Below are positions 1 through 8,682 of a stretch of 64,000 nt of DNA, in pieces. This DNA comes from PALSA-505 sp036267135 (GTDB lineage Bacteria; Actinomycetota; Actinomycetes; Streptosporangiales; Streptosporangiaceae), in NCBI GenBank assembly GCA_036267135.1, contig DATAWQ010000068.1, positions 1 through 64,000 of the forward strand, in the 5' to 3' direction. The notes beneath the pieces are model-generated. The model worked only from the letters and a program-made list of their open reading frames with translations, was not told the origin of the DNA and ran no database searches. Each line of letters begins with the position of its first letter. Positions within the stretch are counted from its first letter, which is position 1. The position numbers and the translations under genes were made by a program.

Positions 1-989
1 ACGGACCCTTGCGTGCCCCTGGTGCTGCCGAGCGTGCTCCCGACCGCGGTGCACGCCGTGGCCGCGGTACACGACACGCCGGCCAGCCCGCCGGCCACGG
101 CCGGCGACGTCATCACCGACCAGGCGGTGCCGTCCCAGGCCTCGATGTAGGGCGGGCTGGTGAACGGCGGCGAGATGCCGACGTCTCCCACGGCGACACA
201 GTCATCGCTGTCCGGGCAGGACACGCCGGTGAGGGGCCCGTTCCCGGGCGGCGCCGCGGCCTGCTGGAGGGTCAGGTGGGTGCCATTCCACCGCTCGATC
301 AGCGGGGCCCACCCGATCTGGTATCCGGTGGCCGTGCACGCCGACGACGAACTGCACGACACCGCGTTGAGATCCCCTATGAAAGGCGCCCCCGGCTGAG
401 TCAGGGTTGACCACTTCTGGCCGTTCCACCGCTCGGCCAGCGCGGGGGCGTTGACGGATTCCTCGGTGCCGCCGACCGCCAGGCAGGCCGAGGGTGACGA
501 GCACGACACCCCCGCCAGGACGAAGCCCTGCGTCGATGGTGACTGGACCGTCCACCCGGTCCCGTCCCAGGTGGCGATCAGCGTCTCATGCGCGGTCGAC
601 CCGCCCACGGCCACGCAGAAGGCCGGCGAGGTGCACGACACGGCGTCCAGTATGTCGTCCTGGCCGGAGGGGAACGGCTCGGGCTGCCAGCTCGTGCCGT
701 TCCACATCGCCGTTTCCGCCCCGGCGAGGCCCGCCCAGCCCACGCTCATGCAAAAGCTCGGCGAGGTGCACGAGATGCCGTTCAGATTCCCGTCCGGCTC
801 ACGGAACCGGGGGGTGGGCTGAGCCGACCAGGTCACCGCGGCGCTAGTCCCGGTCCACGCCGCGCCGCCCGCGGTCTGCGCGGCGGCCGGGCCCGCCCCG
901 GCCAGCGTCGCCGCCAGCGCCAGTGCCGCCACCAGCGCAGGCCCACGCCGTCCTAATCCGCTGGTCCCCGCGATCCGCCGCTTCCCCAT
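1..989 (-). CDS. Secreted cysteine/tryptophan-repeat protein, C-terminus beyond window
   Basis: I read an open frame on the minus strand from ATG at 989 to the window edge, about 329 codons with no stop; the gene continues to the left. The N-terminus has Arg/Lys residues and then a hydrophobic Ala/Leu segment ending near AAAQT, a signal peptide. The rest is repeats of roughly 40-50 residues, each with a motif like SCxSxxxCxAVG followed by WNGTxW or WDGTxW. A GGGGAGG ribosome site lies just upstream. It is a clear paralogue of the 4788-6938 protein: the first repeats align almost motif by motif. The two cysteines per repeat suggest disulfides in an extracellular beta-propeller-like fold (inference). 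Function unknown; a cell-surface or binding role is the simplest guess. Confidence 0.85.
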   Translation of the reverse strand, partial: MGKRRIAGTSGLGRRGPALVAALALAATLAGAGPAAAQTAGGAAWTGTSAAVTWSAQPTPRFREPDGNLNGISCTSPSFCMSVGWAGLAGAETAMWNGTSWQPEPFPSGQDDILDAVSCTSPAFCVAVGGSTAHETLIATWDGTGWTVQSPSTQGFVLAGVSCSSPSACLAVGGTEESVNAPALAERWNGQKWSTLTQPGAPFIGDLNAVSCSSSSACTATGYQIGWAPLIERWNGTHLTLQQAAAPPGNGPLTGVSCPDSDDCVAVGDVGISPPFTSPPYIEAWDGTAWSVMTSPAVAGGLAGVSCTAATACTAVGSTLGSTRGTQGS

Positions 990-1027
990 CGAACCTCCCC
1001 GTGCCCGCCTGACCGCCAGTGATTGTC

Positions 1028-1038
1028 AGTAAACGATA
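1028..1038. promoter_or_regulatory. AT-rich 11-mer AGTAAACGATA shared with the paralogue's upstream region
   Basis: This 11-mer lies 39-49 bases upstream of the 989 start and recurs exactly at 4637-4647, upstream of the paralogous gene, although in the opposite orientation relative to the gene. Such an AT-rich word is rare in this GC-rich sequence. A shared regulatory site is possible; no regulator can be named. Confidence 0.3.
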
Positions 1039-1098
1039 ATTCGCCCTGCAACTAGGACGCCCAGGCCCGATCGGCGGATGACATCCCGGGCCGGATAT

Positions 1099-2682
1099 TT
1101 AGCTGATGCAGGTTCGGACGTCGGTGCTGGTGACCGGGGACTGGATGGTGCCGGAGCCGTATTGGGGGTCTACGGCGATCTCGGCCTCGGGGCAGTGGCC
1201 GTACTGGCCGAGGGTGACGTCGAGGGTGTTGCCGGTCGCGGTGGCATTGAGCATTCCACTGACCGCGAGGCCTTCGGTGACGCTGCCGGTCACGCTGTTG
1301 TCGGTGAAGGAAGCGCCGGTGCCGATGTTCGGGCTGTGGAACCAGGCGGCCGTGCCGATCGACAGGCCGATGTGGTAGTACGTGCCGGGGCCGGTCCACA
1401 GCGTGTTGTGGTTGATCGAGGACCCGGCGAAGCTCGGGCTGTTGTTGGGTGAGGTGGCCAGCGGGTCGGCCACGATGCCGCCGAAGGCCGGGTTGCCCGC
1501 GTTCAGGATCGTGTTGCCGGCCACGGTGGACTTCTGCACCGCCGGGTAGGCGCGGAACAGCACGATGCCCACGTCGGTGGCGTCGATCACCGTGTTGTTC
1601 TTCACGGTGGCGTGCTCGCAGCCGACGCTTATGCCGTCGGACCAGTCCTGGTTGGTGTGGCTGCTGGAGTAGGCGGTGACCAGGTTGCCGGTGATCGTCG
1701 TGCTGGTGCAGGGCAGCGACTCGCCGGTGCCGAGCGAGTGCAGGTTGGTGAAGCCGACGGCGTTGGACAGCCGGTCGCTGGACACCGTGGCGCCGGCGCC
1801 GCCGGCCATTTCGACGTTCACCGAGTCGACGCTGTAGTCGGTGGGGTCGGTGCGCTGACCATCGACCCACACGTTGCGCAGCTTGGCGCCGCCCTCCACC
1901 TCGACCACGGCCGCCGTGCCCACGCTGGCGGCGCGGACCAGGCGGCCCATCTCGGCGTACTGGTTGGGACTGGGCGAGCCCGCGGTGGTGAGCGTCACGC
2001 CGGGCGGGATGTTCAGGCCGACCGGGCGCGGCCGGGGCGGCCCGACGGTGCGGACCGTGGTGATCGGCACCACCACCTGCTGGGCCAGGGTGACCGTGGC
2101 CTTGGTGGCGGCCGCCTTGTTCAGCATGGTCTGCAACTGGGCCTGGGTGCCGCCGGTGAAGCAGAACGTGCCCGAGCAGCCCTGGCCCAGCGGAATCGCG
2201 ATGGCGGGCCCGGACCCGAAGGAGTAGGAACCCTCGGTGCAGAACGTGGCGGCGTCGCCAGTGAACTCCGAACTGGTAAAGAAGGCGTCCACGATCGTCT
2301 TCCACGAGGTGCCGCCGTGCAGCAGGCCCAGATAGAAGTTGTACCCGCTGGTGTCGGGCTCGCGGTCCAGGGCACCCCGGTAGAGGGCGAGCAGCCGGGC
2401 GGCGTTGTCGTAGCCCAGCTGGCTGAACTCGCTGGACAGGTAGATCGGCTCGCCCGCCTGCGCGAGCGTGGCGGCGCTGCAGCCGTTGGTGGTGAAGTTC
2501 GCGACCATGTTGGCCCAGGCACCCGGGTCCGGGGCCCGGCCGAGACCCTCGCTGTAGATCTTGGCGATCCACTGGGAGGGCACCACGGTGGCGGCGCTGC
2601 TGGTGGCGGCGGGGGCGGCCGCGAGCAGGGGCAGGGCCAGCATCAAGGCGGCCAGCGGGCGCAGGCGGGACCAGGCGGACAT
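1099..2682 (-). CDS. Secreted right-handed beta-helix protein with DUF4214-like repeats
   Basis: 527 residues. Residues 1-30 form a signal peptide with cleavage around TSSAATV. Residues about 38-150 contain two DUF4214-like units (IYSEGLGRAPDPGAWANM and LYRGALDREPDTSGYNFYL, each followed by a SSEF motif), a repeat typical of secreted and surface proteins. From about residue 200 the sequence is Asn/Gly/Val-rich with rungs such as ITGNLVTAY, VKNNTVIDA, VAGNTILNA and FTDNSVTGS, which match right-handed parallel beta-helix (pectate-lyase-like) repeats. The start is supported by GGAGG upstream. The family includes carbohydrate-active enzymes and adhesins; I see no diagnostic catalytic triad, so the substrate is unknown. 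It lies on the same strand as the repeat gene downstream of it. Confidence 0.85.
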   Translation of the reverse strand: MSAWSRLRPLAALMLALPLLAAAPAATSSAATVVPSQWIAKIYSEGLGRAPDPGAWANMVANFTTNGCSAATLAQAGEPIYLSSEFSQLGYDNAARLLALYRGALDREPDTSGYNFYLGLLHGGTSWKTIVDAFFTSSEFTGDAATFCTEGSYSFGSGPAIAIPLGQGCSGTFCFTGGTQAQLQTMLNKAAATKATVTLAQQVVVPITTVRTVGPPRPRPVGLNIPPGVTLTTAGSPSPNQYAEMGRLVRAASVGTAAVVEVEGGAKLRNVWVDGQRTDPTDYSVDSVNVEMAGGAGATVSSDRLSNAVGFTNLHSLGTGESLPCTSTTITGNLVTAYSSSHTNQDWSDGISVGCEHATVKNNTVIDATDVGIVLFRAYPAVQKSTVAGNTILNAGNPAFGGIVADPLATSPNNSPSFAGSSINHNTLWTGPGTYYHIGLSIGTAAWFHSPNIGTGASFTDNSVTGSVTEGLAVSGMLNATATGNTLDVTLGQYGHCPEAEIAVDPQYGSGTIQSPVTSTDVRTCIS

Positions 2683-2805
2683 GGGGCCTCCAGGCGTGGG
2701 GTGGTGGTCCGGCTATGCGGCGTGGCGTGGCATCCGGCTAGGCCGACTACCTGTAATTAACGGTGGCCACCGGATCCTGGTCGCCCGTTCCGGGTTGAGG
2801 CCGGG

Positions 2806-3075
2806 TCAGGCCAGGCGGTCGATGTTGCCGGTCTTGACGGCGGCGACGAAGGCGCTCCAGCGGGTGGCCGTGAAGGCCAGGCTCGGGCCGCCCCGGTCCT
2901 TGGTGTCCCGCACCAGGCACACCGCGTCCGCCCCGGGCTCACGGGAAACGCCGACCTCGACGCAAGAGCTGTTTTGCGCGCTGTAGCTGGCCTTACGCCA
3001 GACTCCGACCTCCACGCAAGAACTGTTCTGCACGCTGTAGCTGGCCTTGCGCCAATTCACGTAGGGCGAGTCCAT
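2806..3075 (-). CDS. DUF397 protein with an internally duplicated N-terminal motif
   Basis: 89 residues. DUF397 proteins are small actinobacterial partners of XRE regulators of the WhiJ type in development and secondary metabolism. The DUF397 signature (WRKASYS, NSSCVEV, VRDTKD and the WSAFVAAVK tail) is complete, but the WRKASYS..SCVEVGV unit occurs twice in tandem (residues 8-25 and 26-43), so the protein is about 18 residues longer than usual. The start overlaps the end of the upstream XRE gene by 19 bases, so translation is probably coupled and the two act together. Function inferred from family and context. Confidence 0.92.
   Translation of the reverse strand: MDSPYVNWRKASYSVQNSSCVEVGVWRKASYSAQNSSCVEVGVSREPGADAVCLVRDTKDRGGPSLAFTATRWSAFVAAVKTGNIDRLA
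2947..3054 (-). repeat. 54-bp in-frame tandem duplication inside the DUF397 gene
   Basis: Two adjacent 54-base copies (3001-3054 and 2947-3000) encode 18-residue units differing only at Val/Ala. The DNA copies differ at a handful of positions, so the duplication is fairly recent but not brand new. Confidence 0.9.
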
Positions 3076-3902
3076 CGTTTGTACGCTTCCTCCAGCAGGG
3101 CCTTTGAGGACTTACGGGACGTGGCCTCTCCGGCCAGCGTAGCCCACCTGCGGTTCAGCACAGCCACGCCGTCGGCCTCGGGCACCGACTGGCCTCCGAG
3201 CGCAGTCTCAAGGAAGCCGAAGCCCGGCTTGTCCTCAGAGTCCATGATCTGGAACTCGCCGGACAGACCCTCGTGTGCTCCCGTGTCGGCCGGGATGACG
3301 AGGATCGTCGTGCTCGGTGCGTCCGCCGCTTCGATCAGGCGGCGAGTCTGCTCGGCCATGACGTGCCGGGCGGCGATCAATCGGTGCAGCACGGATTCGT
3401 CGAGTATGGTCCGCAGCTCAGGTGGCTTATCCCGGGCCAAGATCTCCTGTCGTTGCAGTCGCTCGGCGACCTGCTGCTCTACTTCCTCGGCGGTGATTCC
3501 GAACGTGGCCGCCTGGATGGCCCGTGCGTAATCCCCAGTCTGGAGCAGGCCGGGCACGACCATCGGCGCGTACCAGCGGATCGCGGTGGCGGCGGCTTCC
3601 TTGTCGGCTAGGTCGGCGACGAAGGCGGGGAAGGAGCCGTAGTTCATGGCTTCTTCGAATTCGTCCCAGAGTTTGAGCAGGACGCCGTGGGAGCGCAGGC
3701 CGGGGGCGGGCTCGATCTGCTGCTCGACCGTGTCGCGCACCGGGGCTCGCCAGCCGTCTTCGTAGGCCCGGATGGTGGACGGGGACAGGCGCGCTCCGGC
3801 GGCCAGTTCCTCACGGGACAGGCCGGACGCCTCCCGGATGTGGCGGAGCATCTCACCCCAGACGATGCGGGGGTGACCCTTCGGAGCCCGCTCGCTGCTC
3901 AT
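3057..3902 (-). CDS. XRE-family regulator with C-terminal DUF5753 domain
   Basis: 281 residues from the preferred ATG at 3902, which follows GAGGAGAG; an upstream in-frame start at 3953 would add an unlikely 17-residue arm. The N-terminus has a helix-turn-helix (EMLRHIREASGLSREELA, LSPSTIRAYEDG). The remainder is the DUF5753 ligand or partner-binding region with its marker WYAPMVVPGLLQTGDYAR and the later LDESVLHR motif. In Streptomyces such WhiJ-like proteins work with a DUF397 partner, which here is the immediately downstream overlapping gene. Divergent small genes at 4091-4641 share its upstream region. Ligand and targets are unknown. Confidence 0.93.
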   Translation of the reverse strand: MSSERAPKGHPRIVWGEMLRHIREASGLSREELAAGARLSPSTIRAYEDGWRAPVRDTVEQQIEPAPGLRSHGVLLKLWDEFEEAMNYGSFPAFVADLADKEAAATAIRWYAPMVVPGLLQTGDYARAIQAATFGITAEEVEQQVAERLQRQEILARDKPPELRTILDESVLHRLIAARHVMAEQTRRLIEAADAPSTTILVIPADTGAHEGLSGEFQIMDSEDKPGFGFLETALGGQSVPEADGVAVLNRRWATLAGEATSRKSSKALLEEAYKRWTRPT

Positions 3903-4090
3903 GCTGGCACTCTCCTCGCCTCGCGCCCGGTACACACGCGCACAGCGCCGCACAGATGCCCGTGCCGAGGCACTCCATCCACCCTGGTCAGCGTGCCGTG
4001 CCGTGGCGGCGTTTTCCCTTTCGAAGGTAGCGCCGGGCCGTCACGATGTGGAGGACATCACGGAAACGAGTGACGGAAGGACCACGGACA

Positions 4091-4390
4091 GTGGGCATGC
4101 GGATGGATCAGCTTGGGGTCAGCCGGGGTGGGGTCGCGGCGGGCCGCGTCGAGTTCGACGAGCCGTACGCGGACGCGATCAGCGAGGACGCGCGGGCGGC
4201 GGCGGAACTGGCGACGCTGCGGCGGGAGTTCCCGCGTTTCACGATCGAGCGGTGCCAGCCGGTGCCCGGCGGGGAGGCGTACTACTCGGCCACCCGGCGG
4301 GCGGGCGAGTGGGGCACGCATCCGTACCACGTGTCCCGCAGCGACCTCGGTGAGCTGCGCCGGGACCTGACGGCCGGGGCAGGCCGGTGA
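4091..4390 (+). CDS. Small hypothetical protein, divergent from the XRE/DUF397 pair
   Basis: About 99 residues from GTG 4091, preceded by GGAAGGA with 9-base spacing; ATG 4097 is an alternative. Acidic and Arg-rich, soluble, no signal or membrane segment. The second half (FPRFTIERCQPVPGGEAYYSATRR..) resembles short conserved actinobacterial proteins found beside DUF397/XRE loci, but I cannot name the family. Its stop overlaps the next gene's GTG (GTGA), so the two are probably co-translated. Good third-codon GC supports coding. Confidence 0.65.
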   Translation: MGMRMDQLGVSRGGVAAGRVEFDEPYADAISEDARAAAELATLRREFPRFTIERCQPVPGGEAYYSATRRAGEWGTHPYHVSRSDLGELRRDLTAGAGR

Positions 4391-4641
4391 CCGGCGCGAC
4401 GGACGACGCGGCGGCGCGGCGGGACCAGGGCACCCCCGCGCCGCCGTGCCTTCCAGCACCATGCCCGCCAACCCGAGAGGGCCTTCCACCCCAAGTGACC
4501 GCGCTGCGGGTGGTACGCGAGGCCAACGACGGCTACCGCGAACGGGCCAGCTACACCGACGCGGCGGCCGCGCTGGAGGCGGTGCGGTCGCTCATGACCG
4601 TGCCCGGCACCTACCAGATAACGATTTTCTTTCTGGAGTAA
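4387..4641 (+). CDS. Small hypothetical protein coupled to the preceding gene
   Basis: 84 residues starting at GTG 4387, which overlaps the stop of the upstream gene. The N-terminal 35 residues are Pro/Ala-rich and disordered; residues about 38-84 (ALRVVREANDGYRERASYTD..) look like a compact alpha/beta fold ending in hydrophobic TYQITIFFLE. No recognised domain. Probably the second gene of a two-gene unit beside the XRE regulator. The stop codon overlaps the AT-rich 11-mer at 4637. Confidence 0.5.
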   Translation: MTGATDDAAARRDQGTPAPPCLPAPCPPTREGLPPQVTALRVVREANDGYRERASYTDAAAALEAVRSLMTVPGTYQITIFFLE

Positions 4642-4647
4642 ACGATA
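4637..4647. promoter_or_regulatory. Second copy of AGTAAACGATA
   Basis: Exact match to 1028-1038, here 141 bases upstream of the 4788 start and embedded in an AT-rich stretch (4620-4685) that is the likely promoter area of the repeat-protein gene. Confidence 0.3.
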
Positions 4648-4787
4648 GCTATTCGGCTTGTGCATTAATTTCTGGACTTGTAGCTTGATGGTGAGGTCGG
4701 CGCGTCCGGCCGTTCGCCAGACTCGGTACCCCGCCTGGAGCCGGCGCCGCACACGCAGTGGCCGGCGCGAAGGGGATACCTCACGTG

Positions 4788-6938
4788 ATGGCTGAACACC
4801 TCAACCGGACCAGATTGCGGCTAAGTTTAGCGACCCTGCTGGCTGGCGCCTGCCTGACGGTGCTCGGGTCCGGGGCCACGCCGGCCGGTGCGGCGGCGTC
4901 CAGGACCGGGACCGCGGTCGCGGCCGATTGGTCTATCCAGCCCACACCGGCGATCCCCGAGCCGACCGGCGAGTCCACTGACATCTCGTGTGCCTCCCCG
5001 AGCTTCTGCGTCAGCGCGGGATCGCCCAGCGCTATCTGGGACGGCACGAGCTGGCGGCAGGAGCCGCTGCCTGGGTCCCTCACGTCGGTGCAGGCGGTCT
5101 CCTGTGTCTCGCCGACCTTCTGTATGGCCATGGGCCAGGCCGTCCCTCATTCCGGCGGGCCGGAGAAGACAACGGTCCTCATCTGGAACGGGACCACGTG
5201 GGTGCTCCACCCATCGCCGGTGATCGCCGGCGTCTCCCTGACCGACGTGTCGTGCTCGTCCTCCTCGGCCTGCCTGGCCGTGGGCGGAGTGGCCGCACGC
5301 TGGGACGGCCAGAAGTGGTCGCTGCTCCCCATCCCCACCCCCAAGAAAGCCTCCCACGGTCAGCTCTTGGCCGTGTCGTGCAGTTCGCCGTCGGCCTGCA
5401 CCACGACCGGCGGCTACTGGGTGTCCGAAAAAGGCTTCGCGCTGATCGTGCGGTGGAACGGCAGCCACCTGGTGCTGCAGAAGGCGGCGCAGCCGCCCAA
5501 CGACAACAGTAGCTACGTCACCGGCGTCTCGTGCCCGGACGACGACGGCTGCATCGCGGTGGGGTACACCGGCAACCCCAATTCGGGCGTGCCCTACATC
5601 GAGAGCTGGGACGGGACCGCCTGGACGGAGATGACGCCGCCGTCGGCAACCACCGTGCTGTCCGGCCTGTCCTGCGCCACGATCACCGTCTGCACCGCGG
5701 TCGGGACCCTTCCGGCATTCTCGGCCGTGGCCGCACAGCTCAGCGGCACCACCTGGAGCCTGCAGCAGGCCGCGCTGCCTCGGGGTTCGCGGGACTCGTC
5801 CCTGGAAAGGGTGTCGTGTGTGGCTGCTTCGGACTGCTTCGCCGCAGGCGACTACGTGAGCCGCTCGAATGAGGCGAGGTCACTGGGCGAGATGTGGAAC
5901 GGCACCCAGTGGACCGTCCAGCCCACGCCCACCCAGACGGAGACGCCGACGGCCTTGCTCACCGGCGTGTCCTGCGCTGGGCCGGGCACGTGTACCGCGA
6001 TTGGGGACTTCACCGCCGACGGGGCCGTCGTCGACGCCCCCAACGTCAACGATCCGGTGGCTGAGACCTGGAACGGCAGCTCCTGGGCCCTGACCGCGCC
6101 GGTGCCCGCCGCAGCCGGCGACACCGCTCCGGCAGGTATCTCGTGCCCGGCCGCGACGACGTGCCTGGCGGTCGGCAACTATGACTGGGGTACCACCCAT
6201 GGCGAGGCGCCCTGGGCCGCGGCCTGGAACGGAACCCGATGGGTCAAGCAGATCCCCCCGCAGCAGGTGAGGGGTATCACCGGTTACCAGCTCTCCGGCG
6301 TCTCCTGCATGTCCGTCACTTCGTGCGTCGCGGTCGGAACCGGGTACTCGGATCGTACAAGCCGCACCCTGGCCTACGCGTGGGACGGCGTGCACTGGAC
6401 GGGGCTGCGTACGCCCTCGGTCAAGAATGCGGCCCTGTACGGCGTCTCTTGCACCTCGGCGACGTGGTGCGTCGCGGTAGGGGCAGGCGGCGGGCACTGG
6501 CTCAGCGAAGTGTGGAACGGGACGACCTGGGCGGTGCAGCCCACGACGGCGACGACTGGCCGTCTGAACGCGGTGTCGTGCACTTCGCCGAGCGCCTGCA
6601 CGGCCGTGGGCTCCAGCAGGGGTCAGCCGGCGGCCGAGGGGTGGGATGGCACGAACTGGACCGCCCAGCAGCCCGCGCCCGTCGTTGACGGGGAGGCGTT
6701 CGACGGCGTGTCCTGCACCTCGGCCACAGCCTGCACCGCCGTGGGCTATACCAAGCCAGACGTGGACCTGGACGGGGTCATCATCCAGTCATGGGACGGG
6801 ACTAGCTGGGTGAACGCGGCTATACCCAACAGCGGGGACAGCTTGCTCGCCTCAGTCTCCTGCACGTCACCGTCGACGTGCACGGCCGCCGGTTTCCAGG
6901 ACTTCGGGCAAACCCCCCTGGTCGAGAGCTCCGGGTGA
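4788..6938 (+). CDS. Secreted cysteine/tryptophan-repeat protein, full length
   Basis: 716 residues from ATG 4788 (GAAGGGG at 4769-4775 upstream; a longer in-frame start at 4758 would place residues before the signal peptide). A signal peptide covers about residues 1-38 (LSLATLLAGACLTVLG). The mature protein is about 13 repeats of 45-55 residues, each with SCxSxxxCxAVG and WNGTxW or WDGTxW blocks. It has no C-terminal anchor or sorting motif, so it is probably released or wall-associated. It is paralogous to the gene cut by the left window edge. The paired cysteines and periodic Trp suggest a disulfide-stabilised beta-propeller (inference). Function unknown; a convergent neighbour lies 25 bases downstream. 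Confidence 0.9.
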   Translation: MAEHLNRTRLRLSLATLLAGACLTVLGSGATPAGAAASRTGTAVAADWSIQPTPAIPEPTGESTDISCASPSFCVSAGSPSAIWDGTSWRQEPLPGSLTSVQAVSCVSPTFCMAMGQAVPHSGGPEKTTVLIWNGTTWVLHPSPVIAGVSLTDVSCSSSSACLAVGGVAARWDGQKWSLLPIPTPKKASHGQLLAVSCSSPSACTTTGGYWVSEKGFALIVRWNGSHLVLQKAAQPPNDNSSYVTGVSCPDDDGCIAVGYTGNPNSGVPYIESWDGTAWTEMTPPSATTVLSGLSCATITVCTAVGTLPAFSAVAAQLSGTTWSLQQAALPRGSRDSSLERVSCVAASDCFAAGDYVSRSNEARSLGEMWNGTQWTVQPTPTQTETPTALLTGVSCAGPGTCTAIGDFTADGAVVDAPNVNDPVAETWNGSSWALTAPVPAAAGDTAPAGISCPAATTCLAVGNYDWGTTHGEAPWAAAWNGTRWVKQIPPQQVRGITGYQLSGVSCMSVTSCVAVGTGYSDRTSRTLAYAWDGVHWTGLRTPSVKNAALYGVSCTSATWCVAVGAGGGHWLSEVWNGTTWAVQPTTATTGRLNAVSCTSPSACTAVGSSRGQPAAEGWDGTNWTAQQPAPVVDGEAFDGVSCTSATACTAVGYTKPDVDLDGVIIQSWDGTSWVNAAIPNSGDSLLASVSCTSPSTCTAAGFQDFGQTPLVESSG

Positions 6939-6963
6939 TCGCGTAGTCGAGGAGTGAACCCGG

Positions 6964-8682
6964 TCAGCCCGACGAGACCAGCAGGTGCTGAAGCTGGAGC
7001 GTTTGATGGCGGGGCCAGTCGATCTGGAACTGCGGAATGGTGAAGGGCGCCGTCACCCTGGGCAGGGCCCAGGTCTTACCGGCGACGGTCATGGCCAGGG
7101 CTCCCCGGGAGTCGTAGGCGGTCGTGGTGACCTGGGTCAGCGCCGCCTGCTCGGTGAAGGGCAGGGCGATGAGGAGCCCGGACGTGGCAGGCGGCGGCGA
7201 GTCAGGCTGGCCCGGACCCACGGCGGGCTGGCCCCCGGGTACGGCGGGCTGGCCCGCGGGTACGGCGACCGCGCTCACGCGTACGGGGCCGGGCAACACC
7301 ACGGCGTAGGTGAACGCCACCGGCGTGCCGAACCTGCGGTAGCACAGGCCGGGACTGGGGTCGCCCGGGGCGGGGAGGGTGACGTAACCGGCCGGGCACC
7401 CGCCCGCTGGGGTAGCGGCCCGGGTGAGCACGGGTTGCAGGACGATCGGTGCGGCCAGACGGCCGGGCGACGGCACTTCTGGGCCTAGCGGGGGCACGTG
7501 CTCGGTGAAAATGGTCACGATGAGCACGAGACCCACGGCGGCCAGGGCACCGGCCAGGACGGAGGACTGGCGTGAAAAGGCGGGAACGGCACGTCCTGGC
7601 TTTCCGGGCCGGGCCGTCGTTTTGTCATTCCGGCCACCCGCGCGCAGGTGGGGCGCGGCCGCCTGGGTGCGGGCGGCGTCCGGGGTGACCAGCGCGGCGG
7701 CGACCACCAGGATGAGCAGTTCGGCCAGGCCCACGTGGACCAGGTGCGGGTTGTGCGGGTAGTCCGCCAGCGAAACGAGGCGGTACACCGCGGCGACGGC
7801 GGCGAGCAGCGTCAGGGCCAGCGACCACACCCCCGAGTCACCGCCGCGTTGGGACCAGGCCCTGGGCGCGTGGGCCAGGCAGGCTATCGCGACCAGGAGG
7901 CAGCACAGCCCGGAAAAGTCCGGCAGCCAGAAGAAATGGCTGGTGGCCTGGATCGCCATCTGCGGCACGGCCACCAGAAAATAGGTGGCGGGCAGGGCCA
8001 GCAGCCAAGGCCGGCGCGCGGCCGGCGGGGCGTCGCGGTGGAAGGCGGCCATGGCCAGGGCCGGGACCAGATCGACCAGGACCCAGAAGGACCAGAACCC
8101 CCACGGGGCCGCCTGCCCGGTGAACTGATGCTGCAGCAGGGCGGCCAGGTCGGTGACCACGGCCAGCGCCGCGAGCACCTGGGCCGCACGGTACCGCCCC
8201 CACAGCAGCGCTAGGTAGATCACGATCCAGGCCCCGGCCACCGCGTACGCCGCGGTGAGCCAGATGCCGGCGGTCGGGGCGGAACTCAGGCTCGCGGGCG
8301 GCGCGGTGCCCAGGATCGCAGGCGCGGCAGGCACCCCGAACAGGCGGTGGCCCCAGGCCAGCCGTACGAACGTGTCCAGGCCGAACACGGCGTGCACCAG
8401 CGCCACGGCCAGCGCCGCGAGCCGGATGGCCTGGCCCCAGGCGAAGTACCGGCGCGGGGCGCTGGCGCCGCCCAGGTACTGCCGGGCGGCCAGCCCGATC
8501 ACGCTGGCGATCTCCGCCCAGCTCGGCCCGGCCACCCGGCTGATGTACTCGTCCGCCTCCGGATCGCCGGTCAGCCAGCCGTCCAGGAAGGCGGCGACCA
8601 TGTCCTCTTCCCACTGCTCCCGGTAGTAGCCGGGCAGCAGCCGCAGCACCCGCCGGTACCGCCGCTCCAGGTTGCCGTTCAT
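6964..8682 (-). CDS. Multi-pass membrane protein paired with PadR regulator
   Basis: 572 residues. The N-terminus (RYRRVLRLLPGYYREQWEEDMV) is a conserved cytoplasmic motif of actinobacterial membrane proteins encoded next to PadR regulators. About eight to ten hydrophobic segments lie between residues 80 and 330, then a single segment near residue 380 (LAGALAAVGLVLIVTIF), then an outside-type Pro/Gly-rich region of about 170 residues. Its start overlaps the stop of the PadR gene by 4 bases, so both are made from one transcript. Likely under PadR control; molecular role unknown. Confidence 0.85.
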   Translation of the reverse strand: MNGNLERRYRRVLRLLPGYYREQWEEDMVAAFLDGWLTGDPEADEYISRVAGPSWAEIASVIGLAARQYLGGASAPRRYFAWGQAIRLAALAVALVHAVFGLDTFVRLAWGHRLFGVPAAPAILGTAPPASLSSAPTAGIWLTAAYAVAGAWIVIYLALLWGRYRAAQVLAALAVVTDLAALLQHQFTGQAAPWGFWSFWVLVDLVPALAMAAFHRDAPPAARRPWLLALPATYFLVAVPQMAIQATSHFFWLPDFSGLCCLLVAIACLAHAPRAWSQRGGDSGVWSLALTLLAAVAAVYRLVSLADYPHNPHLVHVGLAELLILVVAAALVTPDAARTQAAAPHLRAGGRNDKTTARPGKPGRAVPAFSRQSSVLAGALAAVGLVLIVTIFTEHVPPLGPEVPSPGRLAAPIVLQPVLTRAATPAGGCPAGYVTLPAPGDPSPGLCYRRFGTPVAFTYAVVLPGPVRVSAVAVPAGQPAVPGGQPAVGPGQPDSPPPATSGLLIALPFTEQAALTQVTTTAYDSRGALAMTVAGKTWALPRVTAPFTIPQFQIDWPRHQTLQLQHLLVSSG

